Positions 25,635-36,139 are shown, counted from the stretch's first letter. The stretch is DNA of 47,795 nt from Flammeovirgaceae bacterium (GCA_013204595.1 JABMNK010000124.1:1-47795), one strand, 5' to 3'. Notes: generated by a model not told the origin, from the letters alone. Numbers and translations: made by a program.

Positions 25635-27938
25635 ATGAAAAGCCATTTTTTAACTACCGCACTTCTACTGCTCGCCTTTTCAAGTTTCGCGCAGTATGGG
25701 ACGTCCTTTTATCACTTGGGCAATGCTACCATGCAGAGTACAGATTACAACCCAGCATTCTTTCCTGAAGGCAAGTTTTTCTTGAAACTCCCTGGGCCTG
25801 GGTACAACGTCTATCTTAATAATAAATTTTCCTACAATGACTTATTCACGAAACAGGACGACGGAGATATACTTATAGATGCCGATAGGTTTGTTGATAA
25901 CTTAGGAATAACTAACAGTCTGACAGGTGATATATCCCTGAATTTATTTCATATAGGATATCAATTTGGACCAAGGAATGAACCAGATTCAACCGGATTA
26001 GGTATCGATTTATTCGTAGCTGTCAAAAATAACCTCAACTTCACTTACCCAGAAAGCCTTATTGACCTTCTTTGGAGAGGTAATGGCGCTTTCTTAGATC
26101 AAGAACAAAAAATGCCGTTTGGCGCAAATTTAAACAGCTATATTGAACGGGGTATTGGACTAGCCTATACCCTTCCAAAGTCCAATTTGAAATTAGGTCT
26201 TCGCTTGAAGCTACTTAATGGTCTTCAGAATTTTAGCACCCCTAATAATACAGAACTTTCAGTTTTAACCAAGGGTGCCGCTGATAGTTATGAAATAGAG
26301 ATTGGTTATCAAAACATGTTAATCCGAAGTGCTGGATTAGTCAATCTTGATGATAATGATGGCGTCTCAACGGCTTATGTTGATGATCTAATTGATAACG
26401 CTGATTACATGACCCTCGCCTTTTCTGGAAATAAAGGGTTTGCCGTGGATTTAGGAGTAGAATATAAAATAGATTCAAACTTCACCGTGGCTTTGGCAAT
26501 TAATGACTTGGGTTCTATTAATTGGACAGAAAATGTCTCCACTTTTAGCCTCAATACCACCTTCAGGGGAGATAATTCGGGTTTTACTATACCATTCTTT
26601 GACCTATTAGATGATAATTTAGACAATGTGTTGGCTGACACTTTTGATAACAATATTGACTATGAAATCCTCAATGATAGTTATCGTCAAAATCTTCCAA
26701 CCCGTATTATAGGAAGTCTTATTTACAGCCCTTGGGACGAAAAGACAGACATTATTGCAACAATGAATGCTCGAGTAATTCAAGGCGAATTTAGATCAGG
26801 ATACGGTATAGGTATCAACCAAAGATTTGGTCCTAAATTTATTTTATCGACTTCAGTAACTAAGCTACCACAGCAAGGTTTAAATATGGGTATGGCTATT
26901 TCAGCAACGGCTGGTTTTGTTCAGTTTTATGCCGGTTTGGATAAAATGTTTGGATATAGTGTCTATAACCTAGATTGGATACAAGGACAGGCCGGTATTA
27001 ATCTAGTATTCGGAAGTGGTCCAAAACATATCAAGAAAGTAAAGCCAAGCAAGGAAGTAAACATCCAAGAAGTTGCACCTTATAAAGGAATGCTCTACAT
27101 CTATCCAATAGTAGGCACAGATACCACCACTGCAAATGTTTACATCAATGATGAACGAGTGAATGAAATGTTTGGTGCTTATACCTTTGGCATCGTCAGT
27201 GATACTACCTATCAATTACGAGTAGAAAAAGAAGGCTTTATTGTTGTTGCTGAACCAATTAATATTAGTGATTCAATCAAAGAAACCCGTATCTACAAAA
27301 ACGTTGAACTTTTACCAATTGACATCAAAGCTGATTTATCATTGGAGATCGTCTCTACAGAGGGCGAGGCCATTACAGACGGTATACTGACGTTAACGGA
27401 TGATAGTGAGAATGAAGTAATGTTCAATGGAACCGTCTCCTCAGGCTCTTACCAAACACCTGTTGACGTTGATAAAATGTATACATACAAAGTTAAAGCG
27501 CGAGAATACTTCTTCAAACAAGGAAGTATCAATGTTTCTAGTGATGAAACAAAGGTCAATGAGCGCATTGTTTTGACGAAAATCATAATGAACAAAAGAA
27601 TTAATGATTTTGAGTTATTACTTGAATTTGGTTCTTTTGAAATATCAACGGATCTGATTTCGAAACTTGCTTTTATAGTTGACTTGCTTCGTCAAAATGA
27701 GAATATTAAGATGGAAATCTCTGGACACACGGATGACGTGGGTGCCTCTTCGTACAATTTAAAATTATCAGAAAAGCGGGCAAATTACTTAATGACTTAC
27801 TTGATAAACGAAGGGGTGAATGAGGATCAATTAATTGCGAAAGGTTATGGGAAATCACAACCGCTAGTGCCCAACATTTCAGCTGAAAACAGGGCCCGTA
27901 ATAGAAGAGTTGAATTTATTATCCGAGCGATAGACTAA
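25635..27938 (+). CDS. DUF5723-type outer-membrane barrel fused to an OmpA domain
   Basis: A 767-residue protein. The ATG at 25635 is chosen over a TTG six bases earlier because it begins the signal peptide MKSHFLTTALLLLAFSSFAQ. Residues ~20-460 look like a DUF5723 beta-barrel, with the start YNPAFFPEGKFFLKLPGPGYNVYLNN and alternating strands. Then come a PEGA-like domain (ANVYINDERVNEMFGAYTF), a second Ig-like segment and a C-terminal OmpA domain with SGHTDDVGASSYNLKLSEKRA and ENRARNRRVEF. The tail is related to that of the protein at 22024-23766. It is probably an outer-membrane protein tethered to peptidoglycan. Cargo or substrate is unknown. Confidence 0.8.
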   Translation: MKSHFLTTALLLLAFSSFAQYGTSFYHLGNATMQSTDYNPAFFPEGKFFLKLPGPGYNVYLNNKFSYNDLFTKQDDGDILIDADRFVDNLGITNSLTGDISLNLFHIGYQFGPRNEPDSTGLGIDLFVAVKNNLNFTYPESLIDLLWRGNGAFLDQEQKMPFGANLNSYIERGIGLAYTLPKSNLKLGLRLKLLNGLQNFSTPNNTELSVLTKGAADSYEIEIGYQNMLIRSAGLVNLDDNDGVSTAYVDDLIDNADYMTLAFSGNKGFAVDLGVEYKIDSNFTVALAINDLGSINWTENVSTFSLNTTFRGDNSGFTIPFFDLLDDNLDNVLADTFDNNIDYEILNDSYRQNLPTRIIGSLIYSPWDEKTDIIATMNARVIQGEFRSGYGIGINQRFGPKFILSTSVTKLPQQGLNMGMAISATAGFVQFYAGLDKMFGYSVYNLDWIQGQAGINLVFGSGPKHIKKVKPSKEVNIQEVAPYKGMLYIYPIVGTDTTTANVYINDERVNEMFGAYTFGIVSDTTYQLRVEKEGFIVVAEPINISDSIKETRIYKNVELLPIDIKADLSLEIVSTEGEAITDGILTLTDDSENEVMFNGTVSSGSYQTPVDVDKMYTYKVKAREYFFKQGSINVSSDETKVNERIVLTKIIMNKRINDFELLLEFGSFEISTDLISKLAFIVDLLRQNENIKMEISGHTDDVGASSYNLKLSEKRANYLMTYLINEGVNEDQLIAKGYGKSQPLVPNISAENRARNRRVEFIIRAID

Positions 27939-27960
27939 ATCGTCAAGGAACCCATTGGTA

Positions 27961-28004
27961 TAGATAATAGTGTTTCTGGGAAACTTCAGAAACATTATTA
28001 TCTA
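27961..28004. terminator. Shared hairpin in the convergent gap
   Basis: An 18-bp stem with one mismatch (a G-U on one strand) and loop GGAAACTT: positions 27961-27978 pair with 27987-28004. The stem includes the last codons of nuoD (stop at 27998). It sits between convergent DUF5723-OmpA and nuoD and could end both messages. T-runs are weak, so it may instead protect 3' ends. Confidence 0.6.
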
Positions 28005-29209
28005 TCTACCTCTCCTAAAACCAAATCTAAAGAACCCACAATGGCAATAAGATCGGAAAGCATCACGCCTTTGCTGATCTCAGGGAGTACGGATAGATTC
28101 ACAAATGAACAACCCCTGGCCTTACACCGAACAGGGACATCCGAACGACCATCTGTGCGAAAGAAAAATCCGAGTTCTCCTTTTGGATTTTCGGCTCTTA
28201 CGTAAAAATCACCGGCCTTAGGCCTTATTTTCTTGGGAACTAACGCCCTTGGATCAAAGTCTCGGCTTCTCTTTTCGTCAGTAGTTAATCGCTCCAAGCA
28301 TTGATCTATTAGTTTCAATGACTCCCTACATTCCTGCATTCTCACATAGGCACGGTCCCAACAATCTCCAGTTTCGCCCATCATACCTGAACCCACAGGA
28401 ATATTAAAATCCAATGCTGGGTATACACTATACGCATCCACTTTTCGAAGGTCATATTTTAGTCCACTTGCTCTGAGCATCGGTCCTGTCACTCCATAAT
28501 TGATCGCCAAATCTAAAGGCAACGTCCCCACCTTAGCCGTACGTTCAATGAATATCTTATTGGTCAATAACAAGGACTCTAAATGATTAAGTTTTGGCTT
28601 CAAATAGGCACTAAATTCGATACACCGATCCTCAAAATTCAAAGGAAGATCATAGTATAATCCACCGATCCAAATATAATTATATAGCATTCTGGCACCA
28701 CAGGTCCACTCCAACAGGCGCAGAATGTGTTCCCGATCTCTCATTACCCATAAAAAAGGGGTAAAAGCACCAAGATCCAATCCATAGGTACCAATGGCTA
28801 CAAAATGAGAGGCAATTCGATTGAGTTCGGCCACTAGGACACGAATATATTCTACTCGTTTGGGTATTTTATCTGTAATACCAAGTATTCGCTCTATGCC
28901 CATGGCATAAGCATGTTCAGAATTCATTGCAGCCAAATAATCCATTCGATCCACGTAGGGAATGATTTGATTAAAAGGCATTGACTCTGCATGTTTTTCA
29001 AAACATCGATGTAAATAACCAATATGAGGGATCACCTCTTTCACAATTTCCCCATCAGTAATGACTTCCAACCTCAAAACACCATGGGTCGAAGGATGCT
29101 GAGGTCCAATATTAAAAATCATTTCTCCCCTTTTCAGACTTTCCACTGCCGTCTTGGTAGGTTCTGAATTTCTCAAATGATCGGGATGATATGTGTATTG
29201 TATGTCCAA
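27998..29209 (-). CDS. nuoD: NADH-quinone oxidoreductase subunit D
   Basis: The 49-kDa-type subunit lining the quinone pocket of complex I, on the peripheral arm. At 403 residues it matches the non-fused NuoD. Family marks are [30 protein letters not shown]-like [36 protein letters not shown] and the C-terminus [20 protein letters not shown]. It is the last gene of a four-gene nuoABCD unit. The expected nuoE-N genes do not follow, since the next gene is convergent. Confidence 0.97.
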   Translation of the reverse strand: MDIQYTYHPDHLRNSEPTKTAVESLKRGEMIFNIGPQHPSTHGVLRLEVITDGEIVKEVIPHIGYLHRCFEKHAESMPFNQIIPYVDRMDYLAAMNSEHAYAMGIERILGITDKIPKRVEYIRVLVAELNRIASHFVAIGTYGLDLGAFTPFLWVMRDREHILRLLEWTCGARMLYNYIWIGGLYYDLPLNFEDRCIEFSAYLKPKLNHLESLLLTNKIFIERTAKVGTLPLDLAINYGVTGPMLRASGLKYDLRKVDAYSVYPALDFNIPVGSGMMGETGDCWDRAYVRMQECRESLKLIDQCLERLTTDEKRSRDFDPRALVPKKIRPKAGDFYVRAENPKGELGFFFRTDGRSDVPVRCKARGCSFVNLSVLPEISKGVMLSDLIAIVGSLDLVLGEVDR

Positions 29210-29216
29210 AAGAGAA

Positions 29217-29699
29217 TTAATAGGCTACTTTGATTCCATGATAGCGTTCTTGCAATGGCGCATCCTTTCTAAGGGGATGGCCTTCCCAGTCGCTCGGTAA
29301 TAAAATTCTTCTCATATCAGGATGACCGTCAAATCGAATCCCTAGCAAATCATAGATTTCTCGCTCGTGCCAGTCCGCTGTCCTCCAAATGACTGACACA
29401 CTAGGAGCCAGTCCCTCCAGTCTATCTATTCGCGTTTTGATCATAAGAGGCATTTCAAAGGGAATTGAATACAAATTGTAGATCAGTTCCATCGTATTTA
29501 GTTCTGGACCATTATCAATACCCGTGAGGCAAGAAAGCATATCAAAATAAAGAAGCTCATGATCCCGCAATAGTATCAACACCTCATAAAGTATTTCTTT
29601 AGGAACAATAATAGATACCGGATCATCCTCTTGCTGCAATTCAAAAATTCCTTCGGGTGATTCTTTAATTAATAATGCTAAAATTTCTTCGGTTTTCAT
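29217..29699 (-). CDS. nuoC: NADH-quinone oxidoreductase subunit C
   Basis: The 30-kDa-type subunit of complex I, separate from NuoD here. 160 residues. The conserved end [42 protein letters not shown] is diagnostic. The start overlaps the nuoB stop by four bases (ATGA) and seven bases separate it from nuoD. Confidence 0.96.
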   Translation of the reverse strand: MKTEEILALLIKESPEGIFELQQEDDPVSIIVPKEILYEVLILLRDHELLYFDMLSCLTGIDNGPELNTMELIYNLYSIPFEMPLMIKTRIDRLEGLAPSVSVIWRTADWHEREIYDLLGIRFDGHPDMRRILLPSDWEGHPLRKDAPLQERYHGIKVAY

Positions 29700-30229
29700 G
29701 CTTTTAAATCGACCGCTTTGGCCATTAATATTTCTAAGGCTTTGGGCCTTAACAAAGACTCTCCTCTGATCTTGTCTTGAAGCTTCATGAATCCACCAAT
29801 TAAGGCCTCAGGTCGAGGCGGGCATCCGGGTACATAGACATCCACCGGGATGATTCGATCAACACCCTTGACCACATGGTAGCCGTGCTCCCAATAGGGC
29901 CCTCCACAATTGGCACAAGAACCCATAGAAATCACATATCTAGGCTCTGCCATCTGCTCATATAATCTTCTAATCCGGTCGGCCATTTTAAAAGTGACCG
30001 TACCCGCAACAATCATGACATCTGATTGACGTGGAGAAGGCCTTGGGAACACCCCTAATCTATCCATGTCATAGCCACTTGCCATTGAACCCATCATTTC
30101 AATAGCACAACACGCCAAGCCAAATCCCATAGGCCAAAGACTAGACAATCTGGCCCAATTGATCAAATCATCAATATTAGAAACGATCATACCTCCCTGA
30201 CCTTGCTGTTGATCAATTGACTCCATCAT
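29696..30229 (-). CDS. nuoB: NADH-quinone oxidoreductase subunit B
   Basis: Carries the terminal iron-sulphur cluster N2, which passes electrons to quinone. The four ligand cysteines are visible in [10 protein letters not shown] (two), MGSCANCGG and [11 protein letters not shown]. 177 residues, normal length. It overlaps nuoA and nuoC by four bases each, so the four genes are translationally coupled. Confidence 0.97.
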   Translation of the reverse strand: MMESIDQQQGQGGMIVSNIDDLINWARLSSLWPMGFGLACCAIEMMGSMASGYDMDRLGVFPRPSPRQSDVMIVAGTVTFKMADRIRRLYEQMAEPRYVISMGSCANCGGPYWEHGYHVVKGVDRIIPVDVYVPGCPPRPEALIGGFMKLQDKIRGESLLRPKALEILMAKAVDLKA

Positions 30230-30693
30230 GAATATTTATCATTTAGTCGCGTATAAAACTTTTGAGGCACTTGGGAGACAAAAGTATTCTTTTCAATAAC
30301 TGGCCGCTCCCATTCCAACATACCATTGGCCCAAACGTAGGCCAATCCCAGCACTAAAATTAGCACAAAAATAATGGTCTCAATCAATGCAAACCATCCC
30401 CAGAGGCCTTCTGTAGTAGTAATAAGATCAGCATCGGCAAATACGATCGCCCAAGGGAATAAGAATACCAATTCAACTTCAAACAAAATAAAAATGAGCG
30501 CAATTACATAAAATCGCACATTGAAAGCGCCCCAAGCGTTGTTGACTGGCTCTTCTCCTGACTCATAAGTAGTCATTTTTTCTTCATTTGGGTGATTGGG
30601 CCTCAATAATTTACCCATGAATAAGGCAACTATAATAAAGAACAATCCACCCAAAATAAAAAGCAGTACTGTACCAAATCCAGATATTTCCAT
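30226..30693 (-). CDS. nuoA: NADH-quinone oxidoreductase subunit A
   Basis: A small membrane subunit of complex I with three helices: about residues 6-30, 63-85 and 98-122. The conserved loop [32 protein letters not shown] is present. 155 residues, slightly long because of the C-terminal tail. It is the first gene of the nuoABCD unit, and the 104-base gap upstream, shared with a divergent gene, should hold the promoter. Confidence 0.96.
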   Translation of the reverse strand: MEISGFGTVLLFILGGLFFIIVALFMGKLLRPNHPNEEKMTTYESGEEPVNNAWGAFNVRFYVIALIFILFEVELVFLFPWAIVFADADLITTTEGLWGWFALIETIIFVLILVLGLAYVWANGMLEWERPVIEKNTFVSQVPQKFYTRLNDKYS

Positions 30694-30797
30694 AAGAGCA
30701 AATTAGCAATTATTCACCTTGAATACCCAAGATAACTCAGAATAGTTCGTTAATACTTCAATATTTTTCGGGTAATTAATGTACTTTGTAGATTGGA

Positions 30798-31316
30798 ATG
30801 ATCCTCGCAAAAGAAAATATTATTAGCCTTTCAAAAGAACTGCTCTTACCGCTACCTTTTCGCGTAGTCACGACCCTTTTAGTATGCTTACTGTCCTTAC
30901 CATTTACGCAGCACCTACCAAATCCAATGGGCCTCGTTGGATTGATGTTTTTTGCCTTGATCCTTCTCTTAATTTGGACGACTCGTCACCATATTCTAAT
31001 TACTCCTTCTAAAAATAAAATCTGGTTATATGTCGGGGTATTAGGGAGAAAAATTGGTAAGCCAAGATACTACAAGGAACTAGATTGTATCTTTATCAAA
31101 AATATAAAAATGGGTCAAAATATGAATTCTTGGTCTGGGCAGGCTTACAAACGCACGTTTCATTCCTATATCGCTTTTCTGAAATTATCCTCATCCGAAA
31201 CAATTGAATTGATTCGATTTGAGGATCAAAAATATATTTTTGATCAATTCAAGAACATTGCAGCAATACTACGAATCCCTTTAATAGATAAAACCATTGA
31301 CTATCATGAAAATTAA
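30798..31316 (+). CDS. Small membrane protein of unknown function
   Basis: A 172-residue protein with two adjacent hydrophobic segments (about residues 20-37 and 42-62). The cytoplasmic tail is predicted to be a mixed alpha/beta domain, perhaps PH-like (ILITPSKNKIWLYVGVLGRKIGKPRYYKELD). No catalytic motif. Its end overlaps the start of the dienelactone hydrolase gene by 11 bases, so the two are co-translated, and it is divergent from nuoA. Confidence 0.6.
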   Translation: MILAKENIISLSKELLLPLPFRVVTTLLVCLLSLPFTQHLPNPMGLVGLMFFALILLLIWTTRHHILITPSKNKIWLYVGVLGRKIGKPRYYKELDCIFIKNIKMGQNMNSWSGQAYKRTFHSYIAFLKLSSSETIELIRFEDQKYIFDQFKNIAAILRIPLIDKTIDYHEN

Positions 31317-32103
31317 ATCGCTTCTTATATATGTCCTACTATTTGTGGGCGCCAAGTCGGTTGCACAAGATTATGCCATAAAACAATTGGAAAATTCCCC
31401 TCGTCATCACGAGTGGATCAAATTACTTTCAAATGGCAGAAATTTACATTGCTTCGTAACCTATCCAGAGTCGAGTCAAAAAGCAACCACCATATTATTA
31501 ATCCATGAAAATCGAGGACTAAATGAATGGGCGCGATCGATGGCTGATCAACTTTCGGAGGCAGGTTATATCGTCGTAGCACCCGATCTGATCTCAGGTG
31601 CAAATCCTGAATATGAGAAAACCAGTGATTATCCCAATACAGATGAGGCACGAAATTCAATTTATTCATTGAATCCAGAAAAGGTAACCCAAGACCTAGA
31701 AGCCGCCTTTAACTACGCAAAAAGTATTCCATCCAGCAATGGGAAAGTCGCGCTAATGGGCTTTTGTTGGGGGGGGGGTCAAACCTTTCAATATGCAAGT
31801 CAGCAAGAGCACTTAGCCGCAGCTTTGGTGTTTTATGGTACCGGTCCCGGTGATGAAACAAGCTATCAAAATATAAAAACACCCGTTTATGGATTTTATG
31901 GCGGTGCCGATGAACGCGTCAATGCAACCATTCCTGCCTCTGAAGAATCTATGCGAAAATATAAAAAATCATTTGACTATGAAATTTACGAAGGAGCTGG
32001 TCACGCTTATATGCGCGCTGGTGATGATCCCAACGGCAGTCCTGAGAACATAGCCGCTCGCAATAAATCTTGGGAAAGACTGAAGAAAATCCTGAATAAT
32101 TGA
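31306..32103 (+). CDS. Secreted dienelactone hydrolase-family protein
   Basis: An alpha/beta hydrolase of 265 residues with a signal peptide (MKIKSLLIYVLLFVGAKSVAQ), so it is probably periplasmic. The nucleophile is Cys154 in MGFCWGGG, the acid is Asp in GGADERV and the histidine is in EGAGHAYMRAG, with the acidic HENRG early in the fold. This Cys-Asp-His triad is that of dienelactone hydrolases, but the natural substrate is not known. The ATG at 31306 is preferred over a TTG nine bases upstream. A run of ten G residues (31769-31778) encodes the W-G-G-G after the nucleophile and is an unusual homopolymer in this AT-rich genome. Confidence 0.85.
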   Translation: MKIKSLLIYVLLFVGAKSVAQDYAIKQLENSPRHHEWIKLLSNGRNLHCFVTYPESSQKATTILLIHENRGLNEWARSMADQLSEAGYIVVAPDLISGANPEYEKTSDYPNTDEARNSIYSLNPEKVTQDLEAAFNYAKSIPSSNGKVALMGFCWGGGQTFQYASQQEHLAAALVFYGTGPGDETSYQNIKTPVYGFYGGADERVNATIPASEESMRKYKKSFDYEIYEGAGHAYMRAGDDPNGSPENIAARNKSWERLKKILNN

Positions 32104-32145
32104 CGCTCTTAAGCCAATAAAATAATCAAATGAAGGGCTCTTGGA

Positions 32146-32505
32146 TTATTTATTAAGTACGCTATTTTCCTCCTCTGTCAATAATCTAGAGTGAATAATA
32201 AATCGGAGACCAAGGGGAATTTCTAGTGAAAAGCTAGAGCCCCTTCCCGGGGTAATGTCCACAGTCAAATGCGTATGTTTCCAATAAGCAAATTGGTCTT
32301 GGTTCATGTAATAATTGACCCCATCCAATTGGCCCAATAAAATATCACTATCATCGAGATACATATCCGCTTCTTCCAAAATCATAGGTGATGAACCATC
32401 ACAGCAGCCGCCACTTTGGTGAAAAATCAAATTACCATGGGCAGACTTAAGTTGATTTAAAACTTCTATGGCTTTTTCGGTAATCGCTACTCTTTCGTAT
32501 TTCAT
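32146..32505 (-). CDS. DUF779 protein (aldehyde dehydrogenase companion)
   Basis: A 119-residue protein with the DUF779 signature IFHQSGGCCDGSSPM (paired cysteines) and a C-terminal GLRFIIHSRLL. Genes of this family are repeatedly found next to aldehyde dehydrogenases, as here, 70 bases downstream of ALDH on the same strand. Function is unproven; a role in maturation or redox protection of the enzyme is possible. A terminator-like hairpin lies between the two genes. Confidence 0.85.
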   Translation of the reverse strand: MKYERVAITEKAIEVLNQLKSAHGNLIFHQSGGCCDGSSPMILEEADMYLDDSDILLGQLDGVNYYMNQDQFAYWKHTHLTVDITPGRGSSFSLEIPLGLRFIIHSRLLTEEENSVLNK

Positions 32506-32522
32506 ATGCAGGATTTAATAAT

Positions 32523-32554
32523 AAAAAGATTGGCGGTAAAAGCCGCCAATCTTT
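32523..32554 (-). terminator. Intrinsic terminator between ALDH and DUF779
   Basis: A perfect 12-bp stem AAAGATTGGCGG / CCGCCAATCTTT with a short loop lies 20 bases downstream of the ALDH stop. Followed on the minus strand by TTTTTAT, it fits a Rho-independent terminator. DUF779, 18 bases further on, would then be made only from read-through or its own start. Confidence 0.75.
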
Positions 32555-32575
32555 CTGATTTATAACTTCGACTTA

Positions 32576-34075
32576 TTAAAAGAAACCTAATTTATTTTTA
32601 TCATAGGAAATAAGCATATTTTTAGTTTGTCGATAATGATTCATCATCATTAGATGTGTTTCCCTACCAAATCCAGACTTTTTGTAACCTCCAAATGGCG
32701 CGTGAGCAGGATACGCATGATAGCAATTGACCCAAACCCTACCTGCCTTAATGGCCCTAGGAATTTGATACAATTGATGGGCGTCTCTGGTCCAAACACC
32801 CGCACCTAAACCGTAGAGTGTGTCGTTTGCCATAGCAATGGCTTCAGCCTCATCTTTAAATTTAGTTACCGCCAACACGGGTCCGAAAATTTCTTCTTGA
32901 AAAATACGCATTTTGTTATGACCCTCTAAAATAGTTGGTTGAATATAAAATCCATTGGCTAAATCTCCGTCTAATTTACAAGCATTACCACCTGTCAGCA
33001 CTTTAGCACCCTCTTCTTTGCCAATATTTATGTAGGAAAGAATTTTTTCATACTGATCATTGGACGCCTGAGCTCCCAACATGGTGCTAGTATCATAAGG
33101 ATTGGCTTGCACAATTGCGTTGGTTCTCTCGATAACCCTTGCTAGAAAAGCGTCATAAATATCCTCTTGAATCAAGAGTCTAGAAGGACAAGTACAAACT
33201 TCACCTTGATTAAAAGCAAATAACACCGCACCTTCAATCGCTTTATCCAAAAATGCGTCATCTTGATCCATAACAGAGTTGAAGAAAATATTAGGAGATT
33301 TACCCCCTAACTCCATCGTCACAGGATTGATGTTTTTAGATGCGTACTGCATGATCAACTGACCTGTCGTCGTTTCCCCGGTAAAGGCCACCTTGTCAAT
33401 ACCTGAATGAGATGCCAATGGTTTTCCAGCCTCTGGACCAAATCCATGGACTACATTAATGACCCCTGGAGGAAATAAATGACCTATCTTTTCCATCAAC
33501 AAGGTCGCTGTAGAAGGTGTTTGTTCGGCTGGCTTTAAGATCACACAATTTCCTGCTGCCAAGGCCGGGGGTAATTTCCATGATAGCATCAAAAGTGGAA
33601 AATTCCACGGAATAATTTGTGCTACCACCCCAAGAGGCTCTTTAATATTCATCGAAAGTGTATTCGCATCCAATTCAGTTGCAGAACCTTCTTCTGCCCT
33701 AATAACCGCTGCAAAATATCGCCAATGGTCAATTGCCAATGGAATGTCTGCATTAAGTGTTTCTCTTATGGGCTTGCCATTGTCGCACGTCTCCACCAAT
33801 GCAAATTCTTCCAGATTGGCTTCGATCAGATCAGCGACTTTATTTAACAAGGCGGCACGTTCAGTGACAGAAGTATTCCCCCAAGCATCTTTGGCAGCGT
33901 TGGCAGCCGCAACAGCATTATCGATGTCATTATTATTGGAACGAGGATATTGAGCAATCAGTGAATTATCAACAGGTGAATGATTGTCAAAATACGTACC
34001 TCCAACAGGTGCTACGAACGCCCCGTTGATGAAGTTTCCGTATTTTTCTTTAAATTTTGGCTTTGCATAACTCAT
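32576..34075 (-). CDS. NAD-dependent aldehyde dehydrogenase (AldB-type)
   Basis: Oxidises aldehydes such as acetaldehyde to the acid with NAD(P)+. The 499 residues show the full family set: [30 protein letters not shown], the catalytic glutamate in [13 protein letters not shown] and the nucleophile cysteine in [12 protein letters not shown], then [10 protein letters not shown] and the [13 protein letters not shown] end. The closest named group by pattern is the acetaldehyde/AldB-ExaC type, which co-occurs with DUF779. The first residues ([16 protein letters not shown]) also match that group. Confidence 0.93.
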   Translation of the reverse strand: MSYAKPKFKEKYGNFINGAFVAPVGGTYFDNHSPVDNSLIAQYPRSNNNDIDNAVAAANAAKDAWGNTSVTERAALLNKVADLIEANLEEFALVETCDNGKPIRETLNADIPLAIDHWRYFAAVIRAEEGSATELDANTLSMNIKEPLGVVAQIIPWNFPLLMLSWKLPPALAAGNCVILKPAEQTPSTATLLMEKIGHLFPPGVINVVHGFGPEAGKPLASHSGIDKVAFTGETTTGQLIMQYASKNINPVTMELGGKSPNIFFNSVMDQDDAFLDKAIEGAVLFAFNQGEVCTCPSRLLIQEDIYDAFLARVIERTNAIVQANPYDTSTMLGAQASNDQYEKILSYINIGKEEGAKVLTGGNACKLDGDLANGFYIQPTILEGHNKMRIFQEEIFGPVLAVTKFKDEAEAIAMANDTLYGLGAGVWTRDAHQLYQIPRAIKAGRVWVNCYHAYPAHAPFGGYKKSGFGRETHLMMMNHYRQTKNMLISYDKNKLGFF

Positions 34076-34443
34076 ATCTAACGAAGTTTATTTTAGTGAA
34101 AATTAAAAATGCCACAAGATTCATGTCTATACATTAATAATAATTCTAAATGATAAGAATCTTGAACGAGATAAAAGTTAGCTATACTTAACGAAAAAAA
34201 CAATAAATTTAGATTCAGGCCTGGTTAAATTATGCAAACGGCCAAATGTAACTTTGAATTTAAAACTTTCGCCGACCCATTCAAAGTTCTCACAAGCTTG
34301 TTTATTCTGGAGTGAAATCTCACGAGAGGTACTACTAATAGGCTTGATAAAAATTCGCTATTAGGTCGACCTCCTTCACTTCTGAATTAAGCTTCATTAG
34401 CCAATGATTGTGAAGGAATTGATTTAAGAAGATAAATAATGAC
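34076..34443. other. Intergenic region upstream of ALDH
   Basis: About 368 bases between the ALDH start and the symporter stop, both on the minus strand. The ALDH promoter should be here; a near-match -7 box TAACTTTT reads on the minus strand near 34181. Short ATG frames exist (for example a 27-codon one on the plus strand near 34231) but none is convincing. Confidence 0.4.
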
Positions 34444-36117
34444 CTATTTAGGAATTTTCTCGTCTGGCCACTCCTCTTTAAAGTCAATCCAAAACTTGTC
34501 AATAGAGGATTTAATATCTTTTCTTAAATAAAGCAAGCCAAAAAGATTTGGCAATGTCATAAGCGCAATCGTGATACCAGAAAGGGTCCAAATAATCGTC
34601 GTATCAATGAAGGCCGCAAGGAAAAAAGCAATAACATAGACGATGCGGAAGTAAATTACACTACCCGCCCCAAATAAGTAAATCATAGCCCTATCTCCAT
34701 AATAAGACCACGAAATGGCGGTGCTAAAGGCAAATAACAATAAGCCTATGGATACGATATATTTCCCGTATTCCCCAAAATAACTTCTTTGAAAGGCGAG
34801 GGCCGTAAGTGGTGCACTATGAACCAATGATTTTCCAATAAAGGCCACTGAGCCGTCTTGTGGTTTACCGTTTACAACAGCTACTGTCCCATTTAAGAGA
34901 TTTCCATCTTGATGGACGCTCACTTCTTCTGCTAGAGAGCGGGCATGTATAATGACCACTGCATTCTGTATCGCTCCATCAATTACCTGAAGCGCTCCAT
35001 TAAATAAAGGCAGAGAAGCACTTCCCGAAACATGCCCATATAGCGCAGCTACGCCTTCCTTAGAATCATCTTCATAGCTACCTTGAATAATTTCAAGATC
35101 CGTATTTTGAAACTGATTTTCATGCTTCTCGTTCCAAACACCAGAAGATAGTAACACCAAGCCAGTTAACGTACAGATGACGATGGTATCTATGAAAGGC
35201 TCTAAAATAGCTACCATCCCTTCGGATACTGGCTCGTGTCCTTTGGCAGACGCATGTGCAATCGGTGCGCTTCCTTGTCCCGCTTCATTTGAAAATAAGC
35301 CTCTAGCAACACCTTTGTTTAACGCAAATGCAATAGAAGCACCTAAAAAACCTCCAGTTGCAGCGGTAGGACTAAATACTTCCTGAAAAATAGAAAGAAA
35401 AGAGGGTAAAATATTTTCAATATTATATAAAATAACCGCAATGGCACCAATGAAATAAACTAGGGCCATCGAAGGGACCAATTTCTCGGTAACCGAAGCA
35501 ATTCTTTTTATTCCTCCAACCACCACAAAGGCCAAAAGTATGGACAAAATCAATCCTGTGATCCACAGATCTATGCCAAAAGTGGATTGCATCGCGTTGG
35601 AAATACTGTTGATTTGAGGCAAACTTCCTGTTCCAAAGGAGGAGAGCACCGTAGCCACGGCAAAAATTCCTGCTAGCCAGGGCATTTTCATTTTATTTTT
35701 CATAAAATACATCGGACCACCTGACATGGTGCCATCTGCCGCTTTTTCCCGATATTTATGCGACAAGGTCACCTCCACGAACTTGGTACACATACCTACT
35801 GCAGCGGTCACTAGCATCCAGAAAAGTGCGGCGGGTCCACCCATATGAACCGCCAATGCCACCCCTGATATATTTCCTGTTCCTACCGTGCCAGAGAGTG
35901 CCGTCGTCAACGCCTGAAAATGGGACGTATCTCCCTCATCCCCAGAACGCTCAAACTTGCCTTTTACGACTTTAACAGCAAAGCCAAAATACCTTATCTG
36001 AGGGAATTTCAAATAAATAGTAAAAAACAATCCAGTACCGATCAGTACGTATGGAAACCAGAATGCACCTCCAATATAGCTATCAATTAGTGCGAGAAAA
36101 TCATTTAGTGCTTGCAT
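34444..36117 (-). CDS. Sodium:alanine/glycine symporter (AGCS family)
   Basis: A 557-residue inner-membrane transporter that couples Na+ to uptake of alanine or glycine. About ten to eleven helices are visible. Family marks are [49 protein letters not shown] and the [17 protein letters not shown] stretch. A long extra domain of about 110 residues (around 330-440) lies between two helices on the outer side. It carries repeated N/D-G turns ([30 protein letters not shown]). A perfect TAnnTTTG box is 22 bases upstream. Exact amino-acid specificity is not visible. Confidence 0.92.
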   Translation of the reverse strand: MQALNDFLALIDSYIGGAFWFPYVLIGTGLFFTIYLKFPQIRYFGFAVKVVKGKFERSGDEGDTSHFQALTTALSGTVGTGNISGVALAVHMGGPAALFWMLVTAAVGMCTKFVEVTLSHKYREKAADGTMSGGPMYFMKNKMKMPWLAGIFAVATVLSSFGTGSLPQINSISNAMQSTFGIDLWITGLILSILLAFVVVGGIKRIASVTEKLVPSMALVYFIGAIAVILYNIENILPSFLSIFQEVFSPTAATGGFLGASIAFALNKGVARGLFSNEAGQGSAPIAHASAKGHEPVSEGMVAILEPFIDTIVICTLTGLVLLSSGVWNEKHENQFQNTDLEIIQGSYEDDSKEGVAALYGHVSGSASLPLFNGALQVIDGAIQNAVVIIHARSLAEEVSVHQDGNLLNGTVAVVNGKPQDGSVAFIGKSLVHSAPLTALAFQRSYFGEYGKYIVSIGLLLFAFSTAISWSYYGDRAMIYLFGAGSVIYFRIVYVIAFFLAAFIDTTIIWTLSGITIALMTLPNLFGLLYLRKDIKSSIDKFWIDFKEEWPDEKIPK

Positions 36118-36139
36118 TATAAAGGGTTTAGGACTTAGA

